The position numbers and the translations under genes were made by a program. Below, one piece after another: positions 1-7,340 of a stretch of DNA of 33,808 nucleotides. The notes below the pieces were generated by a model, which was not told the DNA's origin, did no database searches, and saw nothing but the letters and a program-made list of their open reading frames with translations. The first letter of the stretch is position 1, and each line of letters starts with the position of its first letter. The DNA is from Alphaproteobacteria bacterium UBA7691 (GTDB lineage Bacteria; Pseudomonadota; Alphaproteobacteria; Ferrovibrionales; Ferrovibrionaceae): the NCBI GenBank assembly GCA_002482765.1, contig DLGP01000023.1, forward strand, positions 1 to 33,808, read 5' to 3'.

Positions 1-2
1 AG

Positions 3-854
3 ATGCCGGTGATGGATGGCCTGGCCGCCACCCGCGCCATCCGCGCCCAGAGCCAGTTCGCGGCGCTGCCGATCATCGCCATGACCGCCAATGCCATGGC
101 GCAGGACCGCGCCGCCTGCCTGGCTGCCGGCATGAATGATCATCTGGCCAAGCCGATCAATCCCGATCTGCTGTATGACACGCTGGCGCGCTGGCTGGCA
201 CCGGCGGCAAGCCAGGCCATGCCGCAGAGCGCGCCGATCACCGTGCCGGCAATCTTCGCGCCGCTGGCCCTGCTGCTGGATGTGCCGGCCGGGCTGCGCC
301 GGGTGCTGAACCAGCAGGATCGGTATCTCGCCATGCTGGGCAAATATGCCGCCGGCCAGCGCCAGGTGATCCAGCGTGTGCAGGCGGCGCTGGCTGTGGA
401 TGATTGCAGCACAGCGGAACGCGAGGCGCATACCGCGCGTGGCCTGGCCGGCAATATCGGCGCCGAAGCCGTGGCCGCTGCCGCCGCCCGGCTGGAAGCG
501 GCAATCAAACAGGGCTGCCCGGGCGCCGCCCTGGCCGATGAACTGGAACAGCTTGATGCCGCCTTGCAGCATGTGCTGGATGCCATCGATGCGCTGCTGG
601 TGCAGCTGCTGCCGGTAGAGAAAGCACAGGCCGCACAAGCTGCGCCGCTGGAAAATGCTGCGTTGCAGCGTTTGCAGGCGCTGCTGGCTGATGACGATCC
701 GGCGGCGCGGGATTTCTTCGATGACCATGCTGCCGCGCTCGGCGCCCGTTTTGGTGCCTCGGCCCAGGCCGGGCTGGCGGCCGCCCTGGGGGATTATGAC
801 CTGCCGGCAGCGGCACAATTGCTCGCCCAGGCGGTGGCGGCAGAGACTAAGTGA
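3..854 (+). CDS. Hybrid sensor histidine kinase, C-terminal part (receiver + HPt), partial
   Basis: This is the end of a phosphorelay protein that runs off the left edge of the window. The first ~65 visible residues are the second half of a response-regulator receiver domain: MPVMDG just after the missing phospho-Asp strand, the IIAMTANA strand, and the conserved Lys in HLAKPI at visible residue 50. Around residue 143 lies an HPt motif, AHTARGLAGNIGA, whose His would accept phosphate from the receiver. A second helical stretch rich in Ala and Leu follows to the end. The receiver-HPt order is typical of BarA/EvgS-like hybrid kinases. The kinase core is not visible, so the sensed signal is unknown. 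Its TGA overlaps the next gene's ATG (TGATG), so the two are probably translated together and the phosphorelay may control the downstream c-di-GMP phosphodiesterase. Confidence 0.85.
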   Translation: MPVMDGLAATRAIRAQSQFAALPIIAMTANAMAQDRAACLAAGMNDHLAKPINPDLLYDTLARWLAPAASQAMPQSAPITVPAIFAPLALLLDVPAGLRRVLNQQDRYLAMLGKYAAGQRQVIQRVQAALAVDDCSTAEREAHTARGLAGNIGAEAVAAAAARLEAAIKQGCPGAALADELEQLDAALQHVLDAIDALLVQLLPVEKAQAAQAAPLENAALQRLQALLADDDPAARDFFDDHAAALGARFGASAQAGLAAALGDYDLPAAAQLLAQAVAAETK

Positions 855-1963
855 TGAGCATGAATGATGATATTGCGGCGCCAGCGCGCCCCACCGTGCT
901 GGCGGTGGATGACACACCCGATAACCTTGCCCTGCTGCATGGCCTGCTGAAAGACCGCTATCGCGTCAAGGTGGCGAATAGTGGCGCCGCTGCCTTGCGC
1001 ATCGCCACCGCCTTGCCGGCGCCGGATCTGATCCTGCTCGATGTGATGATGCCGGAGATGGATGGCTACGAAGTCTGCCGCCGGCTCAAGGCCGATCCGG
1101 CCACGCGCGATATCCCGGTGGTGTTCCTCACCGCCAAGGCGGATGTTGAGGATGAACGCTTCGGCCTTGATCTCGGCGCGGTGGATTATATCACCAAGCC
1201 AATCAGCCCGCCGATTGTGCTGGCCCGGGTGCGCAACCATCTGCGGCTCAAGGATGCGGCGGATTTCCTCAAGGACAAGAACAGCTATCTGGAAAGTGAA
1301 GTGCAGCGCCGCACCCGCAGCCTGCGCGCCATCCAGGATGCGGTGATCATGGCGCTGGCCTCGCTGGCCGAGACACGCGACAACGAAACCGGCAACCATA
1401 TCCGCCGCACGCAGAATTATGTCCGCCGGCTGGCCGAAGCCTTGCGCGATCTGCCGGCTTTCGCCGCCCAGCTTGATGCCGAAACCATCCGTCTGCTCTA
1501 CAAATCCGCGCCCTTGCATGATATCGGCAAGGTCGGCATTCCGGATGCCATCCTGCTCAAGCCGGGCCGGCTGACAGCGGATGAATTCAGCATCATGAAG
1601 CGCCATGCGCAATTGGGCCGCGATGCCATCGAGGCAGCGTTGCAGGATTTGGAGGAAGGTGATCGCGCCTTCCTGCGCCATGCCTGCGATATCGCCGCCA
1701 CGCATCATGAGAAATGGGATGGCAGCGGCTATCCGGCCGGCCTGGCCGGCGAGGCGATTCCGCTTTCCGGCCGCCTGATGGCGCTGGCCGATGTGTATGA
1801 TGCCTTGATCAGCAAGCGTATCTACAAGCCGGCTTTCCCGCATGAGGAAGCCGTGCGGCTGATCCAGGAAGGCCGTGGCAGCCATTTTGATCCGCGCATC
1901 GTGGATGCCTTCCTGGCGATCCAGGCGGATTTCCACGCCATCGCCCAGCAATTCGCCGATTAG
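854..1963 (+). CDS. Response regulator with HD-GYP c-di-GMP phosphodiesterase domain
   Basis: A 369-residue two-domain protein. Residues ~14-130 form a receiver domain with acidic VDD near residue 20, phospho-Asp in LLDVMMPEMDG (~63) and Lys in YITKP (~115). A short helical linker leads into an HD-GYP domain with ETGNHIRR, the HD pair in HDIGKVGIPD (~222) and the diagnostic HHEKWDGSGYP (~284-294). The metal ligands expected of an active enzyme are present, so it should hydrolyse cyclic di-GMP in the cytoplasm when phosphorylated. This is the RpfG-like architecture. I chose ATG 854 because it overlaps the upstream stop as TGATG; GTG 851 and ATG 860 are in frame and also possible. The TAG stop is the first three bases of a 270-bp palindromic element, so the native 3' end may have been altered by insertion. 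Confidence 0.93.
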   Translation: MSMNDDIAAPARPTVLAVDDTPDNLALLHGLLKDRYRVKVANSGAAALRIATALPAPDLILLDVMMPEMDGYEVCRRLKADPATRDIPVVFLTAKADVEDERFGLDLGAVDYITKPISPPIVLARVRNHLRLKDAADFLKDKNSYLESEVQRRTRSLRAIQDAVIMALASLAETRDNETGNHIRRTQNYVRRLAEALRDLPAFAAQLDAETIRLLYKSAPLHDIGKVGIPDAILLKPGRLTADEFSIMKRHAQLGRDAIEAALQDLEEGDRAFLRHACDIAATHHEKWDGSGYPAGLAGEAIPLSGRLMALADVYDALISKRIYKPAFPHEEAVRLIQEGRGSHFDPRIVDAFLAIQADFHAIAQQFAD

Positions 1964-2230
1964 AGCACGCTGCGATTAGATTGATGCGCTGCGTTGCGTC
2001 TGGAGGCGGTAGTCCACTAGGAGAAGCGCGCAGCAGGTACATTCGTACCTGCAAGCGTTTCGACGACGTGGATGCCGCCTCCAGGCGCAACCCCAAAGGG
2101 GCCGGGCAATTTTGCGTTTTGCGTGCGTCGCCCGGCTTGACCGTAGTCCCACTACGCCCTGCGCCGGGCTCCTTCGCTAAACGCAAAATTGCCACGGCGC
2201 AGTGCATCAATCTAATCGCCGCGTGCTCTA
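1961..2230. mobile_element. MITE-like 270-bp palindromic element with 33-bp terminal inverted repeats
   Basis: This fills the only gene-free stretch longer than 300 bases (1964-2268). The ends at 1961-1993 and 2198-2230 are inverted repeats matching at 31 of 33 positions, beginning TAGAGCACGC. Inside are two long stem-loops. The first has 17-base arms at 1993-2009 and 2075-2091 (one mismatch) and a perfect 8-bp hairpin at 2033-2052. The second has perfect 15-base arms at 2105-2119 and 2179-2193, with nested stems GCCCGGC/GCCGGGC and CGTAGT/ACTACG. No transposase-like reading frame is visible. Both outer ends carry TA, which would fit a TA target duplication of the IS630/mariner type; that assignment is an inference. 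It ends 38 bp before the next gene's ATG and could affect its expression. A large REP/BIME-type repeat is the alternative. Confidence 0.7.
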
Positions 2231-2268
2231 AGGCTTCATTTCGGCGCCACCCGCCCTATCCTGGCGCC

Positions 2269-2880
2269 ATGAACGATCCGCTGGATATTGCCTATACCGA
2301 GGCCGTGAAACAGGCGCAGCTGGCGCGTGGCAGCCGCCGGGCAGCGGCAGGCCGCATCGGCGCTGGCTGGTTTGATACGGCCAATGCCGATCTCGCTGCC
2401 TTTCTGGCCGAGCGCGATCATTTTTTCCTCGGCAGCGCCAGTGCTGCCGGCCAGCCCTATATCCAGCATCGCGGCGGCCCGCCGGGTTTCCTCAAGGTGC
2501 TGGATGAAAAGACACTCGGTTTCGCCGATTTCCGTGGCAACCGGCAATATATCAGCTTGGGCAATCTGAGCGAAAATCCGCAGGCCTTCATCTTTGTGGT
2601 GGATTACGCCCTGCAACGCCGCATCAAGCTGTGGGGCCGCGCCGAGGTGGTGGAAGGCGATGCCGTGCTGCTGCAAAAGCTGGCCGATCCGGGCTATCAG
2701 GCGCGGCCGGAACGCGCCATCCTGTTCCATCTTGATCTGTGGGCGATCAATTGCCCGCAGCATATCACGCAGCGGGTTTCCGCCGCCGATATCGCCCCGG
2801 TGCTGGCGCGCTACGAAAACCGCATTGCGGAACTGGAAGCCGAGTTGAAACTCCTTAAAGCGGCCCAACCGGCGCCGTAA
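2269..2880 (+). CDS. Pyridoxamine 5'-phosphate oxidase family (FMN-binding) protein
   Basis: A 203-residue cytoplasmic protein of the PNPOx-like split-barrel flavoprotein group. The core reads FFLGSASAAGQPYIQHRGGPPGF, then GFADFRGNRQYISLGNL, then the interior strand AFIFVVDYALQRRIKLWGRAEV. It closes with the family's AINCPQHITQRV motif and a short C-terminal coiled coil (ARYENRIAELEAELKLL). Proteins of this length and motif set are usually annotated only as FMN-binding pyridoxamine 5'-phosphate oxidase family, and the substrate is unknown; it is not the biosynthetic PdxH. The start ATG 2269 lies just outside the palindromic element and gives the usual N-terminus. The frame stays open upstream into the element, but that extension is not protein-like. 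Confidence 0.85.
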   Translation: MNDPLDIAYTEAVKQAQLARGSRRAAAGRIGAGWFDTANADLAAFLAERDHFFLGSASAAGQPYIQHRGGPPGFLKVLDEKTLGFADFRGNRQYISLGNLSENPQAFIFVVDYALQRRIKLWGRAEVVEGDAVLLQKLADPGYQARPERAILFHLDLWAINCPQHITQRVSAADIAPVLARYENRIAELEAELKLLKAAQPAP

Positions 2881-2911
2881 TGCCGCCTGAATCGGCGGCG
2901 ATACAGGCAGC

Positions 2912-3907
2912 ATGCCCCGCTTGCCCCGCCTCATCCTGCTGCTGCTCGCCTTCTGCCTGGCGCCGAATACACCGGTCAGCGATGTGGCCGGTGCGCAACC
3001 TGCCTTGGCGCCAGCCGACTGGCAGCGCCTGGAATGGGACCGGCCCTATGGCGATTACCGCCTGGTGCTGACCAGCAAACTCGGCCTGCCGCCGGCCGAG
3101 GTGGCGGCGCAGGAACGTGCCGGGCGCCAGCCCGCCATCATCGAGCAGGTGTTTGAACTGCGCCGCGATGGGGCAACCTTGCTCACCATCAAGGATCACT
3201 GGCTCGATCCGGCGCTCACCGGCCATGAAGGCCGGCTGCCGCCCTTGGGCAGCGATATCGCCGGCACCGGCCGGCCGCAATTCGCCCTCGTCGGCTGGTC
3301 GGGTGGGGCGCGCTGCTGCTACACGTTGCACCTGATCGAATTGGGGCCTATGCCGCGCCAGCTTGCCACTATCCCGGGCGGCGACGGCCTGCCGCGTTTC
3401 CAGCAGCGTGATGCCGAGGCCGGTCTGGAGATTGTGGTGGAAGATGACGCCTATGTGTTCTGGCGCGCCGCCTATTCGCAATCGGCCATGCCGCGTGTGG
3501 TGCTGAAATTTGATCCCGCTGCCGGGCAATATCGGCTGGCGCCGCAGCTGATGCGCCGCGCTGTGCCCAATCCGGCGCGGCTGGAAGCCGAGGCGCGGCA
3601 ATTGCGCCTGGCGGAAATCTGGACCAGCGGCGAGGGCAGTTTTCTCGGCGGGCCGCCGCGTGGTGTGCCGCCCCGGCTGTTCCGCACCACGCTCGATCTG
3701 ATCTATGGCGGGCAGTATGAACTGGCCTTGCGGTTTCTCGATGCCGCCTGGAATGACACGCATGCGGAAAGCAAGGCCGAATTCCGCCGCGACCTGCTGG
3801 AATGCCGGCTGCGCGCCAGCCAATGGTGGCCGGATATCGCCGCGCTCAATGGCCTCAAGCCAGAGCCGCGCCCCAGCACCGGCTGCCGTGACCCGGACGG
3901 GTTTTAG
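2912..3907 (+). CDS. Exported protein of unknown function
   Basis: I do not recognise a named family. The 331-residue product starts with a signal peptide (MPRLPRLILLLLAFCLAP, probable cleavage after VAGA near residue 28), so it should be periplasmic or surface-exposed. A motif WSGGARCCYTLHLI near residues 129-142 has a paired Cys-Cys in a Gly-rich turn. I have seen similar SGGAHCC-type motifs in uncharacterised secreted proteins. Around it are alternating strands (YRLVLTSKLGL, FELRRDGATLLTIKDHW, LEIVVEDDAYVFWRAAY) that suggest a beta-rich domain. The last ~80 residues are helical and rich in Trp, Leu and Arg, with no visible membrane segment. It begins 31 bases after the PNPOx-like gene on the same strand and may be co-transcribed with it. 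It converges on the next gene with an 11-base gap. Confidence 0.75.
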   Translation: MPRLPRLILLLLAFCLAPNTPVSDVAGAQPALAPADWQRLEWDRPYGDYRLVLTSKLGLPPAEVAAQERAGRQPAIIEQVFELRRDGATLLTIKDHWLDPALTGHEGRLPPLGSDIAGTGRPQFALVGWSGGARCCYTLHLIELGPMPRQLATIPGGDGLPRFQQRDAEAGLEIVVEDDAYVFWRAAYSQSAMPRVVLKFDPAAGQYRLAPQLMRRAVPNPARLEAEARQLRLAEIWTSGEGSFLGGPPRGVPPRLFRTTLDLIYGGQYELALRFLDAAWNDTHAESKAEFRRDLLECRLRASQWWPDIAALNGLKPEPRPSTGCRDPDGF

Positions 3908-3918
3908 CGCACCACGCC

Positions 3919-4353
3919 TCAGCGCACCACGTTGGGCAGCACGTCGAGCACCAGGCCGTCGCCACGCAGCAGCACCACATCCTGGGCGATCACCAGCCGT
4001 TCGATGCCGCCGGGCAAAGCCGGCAGGTCGCGCAGCAGCGCGCTGGGCAGCGGCTCGCGCACGAAGTTCATCGGCAGCATTGCGCCCTTGGCCGGGCGCT
4101 GGCCCAGGCCGGCGGGCAGATCGCGCGGCATGTTCTTGCGGCTGGCCTTGGCGCGATGCTGGTCGTCGCGCAGGCGCTGGTAATAGCGCGGGATGATCCA
4201 TTGATCCGGCCCGGCAAAGCCCGCCACCTGGTTGGCATCGGCGGCATAGGCGGCCGGCCCGGTGCCGATGAACTCGCCGGCCGGGCCGCGTGTATCGGCG
4301 CCGGCCAGGCCGGGCAGCAGCATAAACACCAGCAAGGCCGCCGCGCCGCGCAT
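3919..4353 (-). CDS. Small exported protein, CigR/RcnB-like C-terminus
   Basis: A 144-residue product with a signal peptide (MRGAAALLVFMLLPGLAGA). The C-terminal half has a Pro-rich pattern, LPAGLGQRPAKGAMLP then PLPSALLRDLPALPGGIERLVIAQDVVLL, ending VLDVLPNVV. This resembles the LPPGLAKK...LPPLPPGY...DVVLID...VVDVL pattern of RcnB/CigR-type periplasmic proteins. The match is by eye and the role is unknown. Its ATG overlaps the stop of rlmN by one base (TGATG on the minus strand), so it is the third gene of an ialB-like, rlmN, cigR-like operon and probably translationally coupled. The stop region contains an 11-base direct repeat (AGCGCACCACG at 3906 and 3921). Confidence 0.7.
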   Translation of the reverse strand: MRGAAALLVFMLLPGLAGADTRGPAGEFIGTGPAAYAADANQVAGFAGPDQWIIPRYYQRLRDDQHRAKASRKNMPRDLPAGLGQRPAKGAMLPMNFVREPLPSALLRDLPALPGGIERLVIAQDVVLLRGDGLVLDVLPNVVR

Positions 4354-5570
4354 CAGCCGGCCTCGGCCTGCGCCACCGCCGGCATTGGGGCGGCGGCGGC
4401 TTCCTTGGCCTGCTGCTCGCGCAGGATATCGGCCTTGGAGCGTTTCACACTGTCGGATTTCAACTGGCCGCAGGCGGCCATGATGTCGCGGCCACGCGGC
4501 GTGCGCACCGGCGAGGAATAACCGGCATTAAACACGATCTCGCTGAACTGGCTGATCGTGTTGTTGCTGCTGCATTCATAAGGCGCGCCGGGCCAGGGGT
4601 TGAACGGGATCAGGTTCACCTTGGCCGGAATGCCCTTCAGCAGCCGCACCAATTCGCGCGCATCGGCCGGGCTGTCGTTGATGCCTTTCAGCATCACATA
4701 TTCAAAGGTGATGCGGCGCGCATTGCTCAGGCCGGGATAATCGGCGCAAGCCTGCAACAAGTCCTTGATCGGGTATTTCTTGTTGATCGGCACCAGCGTA
4801 TCGCGGATATCGTCGCGCACCGCATGCAGTGAAATCGCCAGGTTGACATCCAGTTCGGCGCCGCAGCGGCCGATCATCGGCACCACGCCGGCGGTGCTCA
4901 GCGTGATACGGCGCTTGGAGATCGAGATACCCTCGTTATCCATCACGATGCGCAGCGCCTTGGCCACATTGTCGAAATTATACAGCGGCTCGCCCATGCC
5001 CATCATCACGATGTTGGACAGCATGCGGCCATCCTTGGGCGAGGGCCATTCCTCCAGGCAATCACGCGCCAGCATCACCTGGCCAACAATCTCGGCCGGG
5101 CTGAGATTACGCACCAGCTTCATCGTGCCGGTATGGCAGAAGCGGCAGGTGAGGGTGCAGCCGACCTGGCTGGAAACACACAGCGCGCCGCGATCCTCTT
5201 CCGGGATATGCACGGCCTCGGCTTCCTCGCCATCGGCAAAGCGCAGCAGCCACTTGCGTGTGCCGTCGCTGCTTTTGAGGTCGCGGCTGGCGCCCGGGCG
5301 GCCAACCTGGAAACGCTGCGCCAGGCGCTCGCGCAAATCCTTGGCCAGCGTGGTCATGGTGCTGAAATCGCGCGCGCCGCGATAATAGATCCAGTGCCAG
5401 AGCTGACTGGCGCGCATCTTGGCGGCCTTCTCGGCCTCGCCGGCCTCGACCAGCGCGGCGGCGATCTCGGCCCGGGTCAGGCCGAGCAATTCCACTGGCG
5501 CGTTGCCGGCCAGCGGCGCGTTGGCGGCGGCCGGGCGGGCCTGGATGTCGGGCACAAGGGCGGCGCTCAT
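4353..5570 (-). CDS. rlmN: 23S rRNA / tRNA adenine-C2 methyltransferase RlmN
   Basis: A 405-residue radical-SAM enzyme that methylates C2 of adenosine in 23S rRNA (A2503) and in some tRNAs, using two SAM molecules. The radical-SAM cluster motif CTLTCRFC supplies Cys 138, 142 and 145. The second catalytic Cys, which forms the methyl-protein intermediate, is in AACGQL at about residue 367. The block MMGMGEPLYNFDNV and the strand LAISLHAVRDDIRDTLVPIN are typical, as is GINDSPADARELVRLLKGIPAKVNLIPFNPWPGAPYE. The N-terminal ~30 residues and the Ala-rich C-terminal ~35 residues are extensions beyond the E. coli length. The ATG overlaps the stop of the upstream ialB-like gene (ATGA), and its own stop overlaps the next ATG, so all three are likely one transcript. 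Confidence 0.97.
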   Translation of the reverse strand: MSAALVPDIQARPAAANAPLAGNAPVELLGLTRAEIAAALVEAGEAEKAAKMRASQLWHWIYYRGARDFSTMTTLAKDLRERLAQRFQVGRPGASRDLKSSDGTRKWLLRFADGEEAEAVHIPEEDRGALCVSSQVGCTLTCRFCHTGTMKLVRNLSPAEIVGQVMLARDCLEEWPSPKDGRMLSNIVMMGMGEPLYNFDNVAKALRIVMDNEGISISKRRITLSTAGVVPMIGRCGAELDVNLAISLHAVRDDIRDTLVPINKKYPIKDLLQACADYPGLSNARRITFEYVMLKGINDSPADARELVRLLKGIPAKVNLIPFNPWPGAPYECSSNNTISQFSEIVFNAGYSSPVRTPRGRDIMAACGQLKSDSVKRSKADILREQQAKEAAAAPMPAVAQAEAG

Positions 5571-6184
5571 GAACCGGCTCCCGCCAGCGGACAGGCTTTG
5601 TCGATGGCTTTCAGGGCATCACCAAAGCCGTTCAGGTCATAGGTATCGGTGGTGCTGGTGCCGCGCGCCGATTGGCCCTGCACCACCAACTGGCGGCCTT
5701 TTTTCAAGGCATCCACCAGCTTGGCATCGGTGCTGGCATCCGGCGCCCAGGCCGCCTCGCCATGGGTGAACATGGCCAGGTTATCCTTGCCGATGCTGAC
5801 CTTGGCCGGGCTTTCCGGCTTCAGCGGATAGCCGAACACAATACTGACCTCGTTGCGGGTTTTGCTGGCCGGCTTATGCGTTACCAGCAGGTAGATTTCG
5901 CCGCGTTTGGCAGTGGCCGGCTCCTGCTTCTGCGGCAGGCCATGCAGATAGCAGGTGCGGCCATCCTTGCCGTCAAGCTGATAGGCCTGCCAGCCATGGA
6001 AACTGCCGATCCGCTTGGTTTCCGGCCGTTTGGCCTTGCCTGGCTCGGCCTGCGGCGCAGCAGCGCTTTTGCCTGGCTGGCTCTGGCCTTGATTCTGTGC
6101 CTGGGCCGGTGCTGCCATGGCAGCAAAGCCGCAGGCCGACGCCAGGGCCAGCGCCAGAACCGAAATGGAGAGACGGGTGATCAT
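5567..6184 (-). CDS. Invasion-associated locus B (IalB) family exported protein
   Basis: A 205-residue product with a signal peptide (MITRLSISVLALALASACGF, cleavage likely after PAQA near residue 29). A low-complexity Gln/Pro/Lys-rich linker precedes the IalB-type domain. Domain signatures are FHGWQAYQLDGKDGRTCYLHGLPQ, a strand YLLVTHKPASKTRNEVSIVFGYPLK, and the terminal YDLNGFGDALKAIDKACPL, where the two Cys may pair. IalB-like proteins are widespread periplasmic proteins in alphaproteobacteria and are not restricted to invasive species, so the name should not be read as virulence. I chose ATG 6184 because it gives a compact signal peptide; ATG 6196 adds four residues (MFPA). It heads the ialB-like, rlmN, cigR-like operon and is divergent from the sigma factor gene. 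Confidence 0.85.
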   Translation of the reverse strand: MITRLSISVLALALASACGFAAMAAPAQAQNQGQSQPGKSAAAPQAEPGKAKRPETKRIGSFHGWQAYQLDGKDGRTCYLHGLPQKQEPATAKRGEIYLLVTHKPASKTRNEVSIVFGYPLKPESPAKVSIGKDNLAMFTHGEAAWAPDASTDAKLVDALKKGRQLVVQGQSARGTSTTDTYDLNGFGDALKAIDKACPLAGAGS

Positions 6185-6292
6185 TGCGGGGAACATAGCG
6201 ATGCGGCGGCGGGTTTTCCACCCCCTTTCGCAACACGCTCTAAGCCATTGGCCCGCCTTGCATAGTGGCGCGGCATCAAGCACCATGCGGGC

Positions 6293-6838
6293 ATGGACCG
6301 GGAGCATCAGGCCGAACTTCTGCACCGTGTGGCGCAAGCAGCCGACCGCGCCGCCTTTGCCGAATTGTTTGCGCATTTTGCGCCACGGGTGAAAGGCTAC
6401 ATGCTGCGCCAGGGTGCGCCCGAGGATGTGGCCGAGGAACTGGCGCAGGAAAGTCTGGTCACATTGTGGCGCAAGGCGGCCAGTTTTGATCCCGTCCAGG
6501 CCTCGGTGGCCACCTGGATTTTCACCATTGCGCGCAACAAGCGCATCGACCGGCTGCGGCGCGAGCGGCGGCCGGAATTTGACCCGGAAGACCCGGCCCT
6601 GCTGCCCGATCCGCCGCCCCAGCCGGGCGCCACCCTGGATCAGGCCCAGGCCGAAACCCGGCTGCGCGCCGCTTTGGCCGAATTGCCGCCGGAACAGCGC
6701 CGGCTGCTTGATCTGGCCTTCTTCGAGGATATCTCGCATCGCGACATCGCCGAGCGCGAAAAACTGCCGCTCGGCACCGTGAAGGGCCGCATCCGGCTGG
6801 CCCTGGCCAAGCTGCGCGGCCGGCTTGAGCCGGATTAG
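6293..6838 (+). CDS. ECF-family RNA polymerase sigma factor (ECF11-like)
   Basis: A 181-residue sigma-70 protein with only regions 2 and 4. Region 2 reads AFAELFAHFAPRVKGYMLRQG, then EELAQESLVTLWRKAASFD and ATWIFTIARNKRIDRLRRERRPE, which includes the -10 binding helix. A Pro-rich linker (LPDPPPQPGATLD) leads to region 4 with LPPEQRRLLDLAFFEDISHRDIAEREKLPLGTVKGRIRLALAKLR, the -35 recognition helix-turn-helix. The region 2 pattern matches the RpoE/ChrR (ECF11-type) group, which responds to singlet oxygen in phototrophs. No anti-sigma gene of the ChrR cupin type lies next to it: the following gene is a MarR regulator on the other strand, with overlapping stop codons. How its activity is controlled cannot be seen here. 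Confidence 0.92.
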   Translation: MDREHQAELLHRVAQAADRAAFAELFAHFAPRVKGYMLRQGAPEDVAEELAQESLVTLWRKAASFDPVQASVATWIFTIARNKRIDRLRRERRPEFDPEDPALLPDPPPQPGATLDQAQAETRLRAALAELPPEQRRLLDLAFFEDISHRDIAEREKLPLGTVKGRIRLALAKLRGRLEPD

Positions 6839-7338
6839 CTTTTGCCCCCGCGCTGGTTCAACCCCTGGGTGATGCGCTTGAGCAGGGCGATGAACTGCTT
6901 GCGCTCGGCCGGGCTGAGCAGGGCGGCCACATTGGCCTCGTGGCGTTCCACGCCCTCGGTCAGCCGGGTCAGCAGGGCATGGCCTTTGGCGCTGAGCGAC
7001 AGGGCATAGGAGCGTTTGTCGCTGGCCGCCTTGCGGCGCAGCACCAGGCCCTTGCGCACCAGTTGATCCAGCGCCGGGGTCAGGGTGGATTTGTCCAGGC
7101 CCACGGCCTGGCTCAAGGCGCTCTGGGTGATTCCGGGATTATGTGCCAGCAGGGTGAGCAGGCTGAAACGCCCGGGCGATACCGCATCCGGCCCGGCCTC
7201 GCGGGCAAAATCGGCGTAATCGGCCAATTGCGCCATGCGCAGGTGATAGCCGTAGTAATCCGGCAGGCGGCCAAAATCCAGGCCGTGGCCGCTGGCTGCG
7301 GGCTTCGGTTTGGGGACTGATTTGCGCTGTGCCGCCAT
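6835..7338 (-). CDS. MarR-family transcriptional regulator
   Basis: A 167-residue winged-helix regulator. The core is FSLLTLLAHNPGITQSALSQAVGLDKSTLTPALDQLVRKGLVLRR, with the recognition helix in DKSTLTPALDQL, followed by the wing ASDKRSYALSLSAKGHALL and a C-terminal dimerisation helix. MarR proteins bind 16-20 bp palindromes and usually release DNA on binding a phenolic or other small acid. Only two bases separate its start from the stop of dctM, so it is almost certainly the last gene of the dctP-dctQ-dctM operon and a likely regulator of it. A perfect MarR-type palindrome stands at the head of that operon (10330-10345). The Lys/Pro-rich first ~18 residues are not part of the fold. The regulatory link is an inference. 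Confidence 0.92.
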   Translation of the reverse strand: MAAQRKSVPKPKPAASGHGLDFGRLPDYYGYHLRMAQLADYADFAREAGPDAVSPGRFSLLTLLAHNPGITQSALSQAVGLDKSTLTPALDQLVRKGLVLRRKAASDKRSYALSLSAKGHALLTRLTEGVERHEANVAALLSPAERKQFIALLKRITQGLNQRGGKS

Positions 7339-7340
7339 GG

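Noticed and set aside
1981..2268. Open frame joining the palindromic element to the PNPOx-like gene, giving a 299-residue protein
   Set aside because: The extra ~96 residues come from inverted-repeat DNA and do not look like protein; the ATG at 2269 gives the family's normal N-terminus.
3906..3931. 11-base direct repeat AGCGCACCACG at the convergent ends of two genes
   Set aside because: Only two short copies, explained by a small local duplication over the stop codons (VVR-stop); no further structure.
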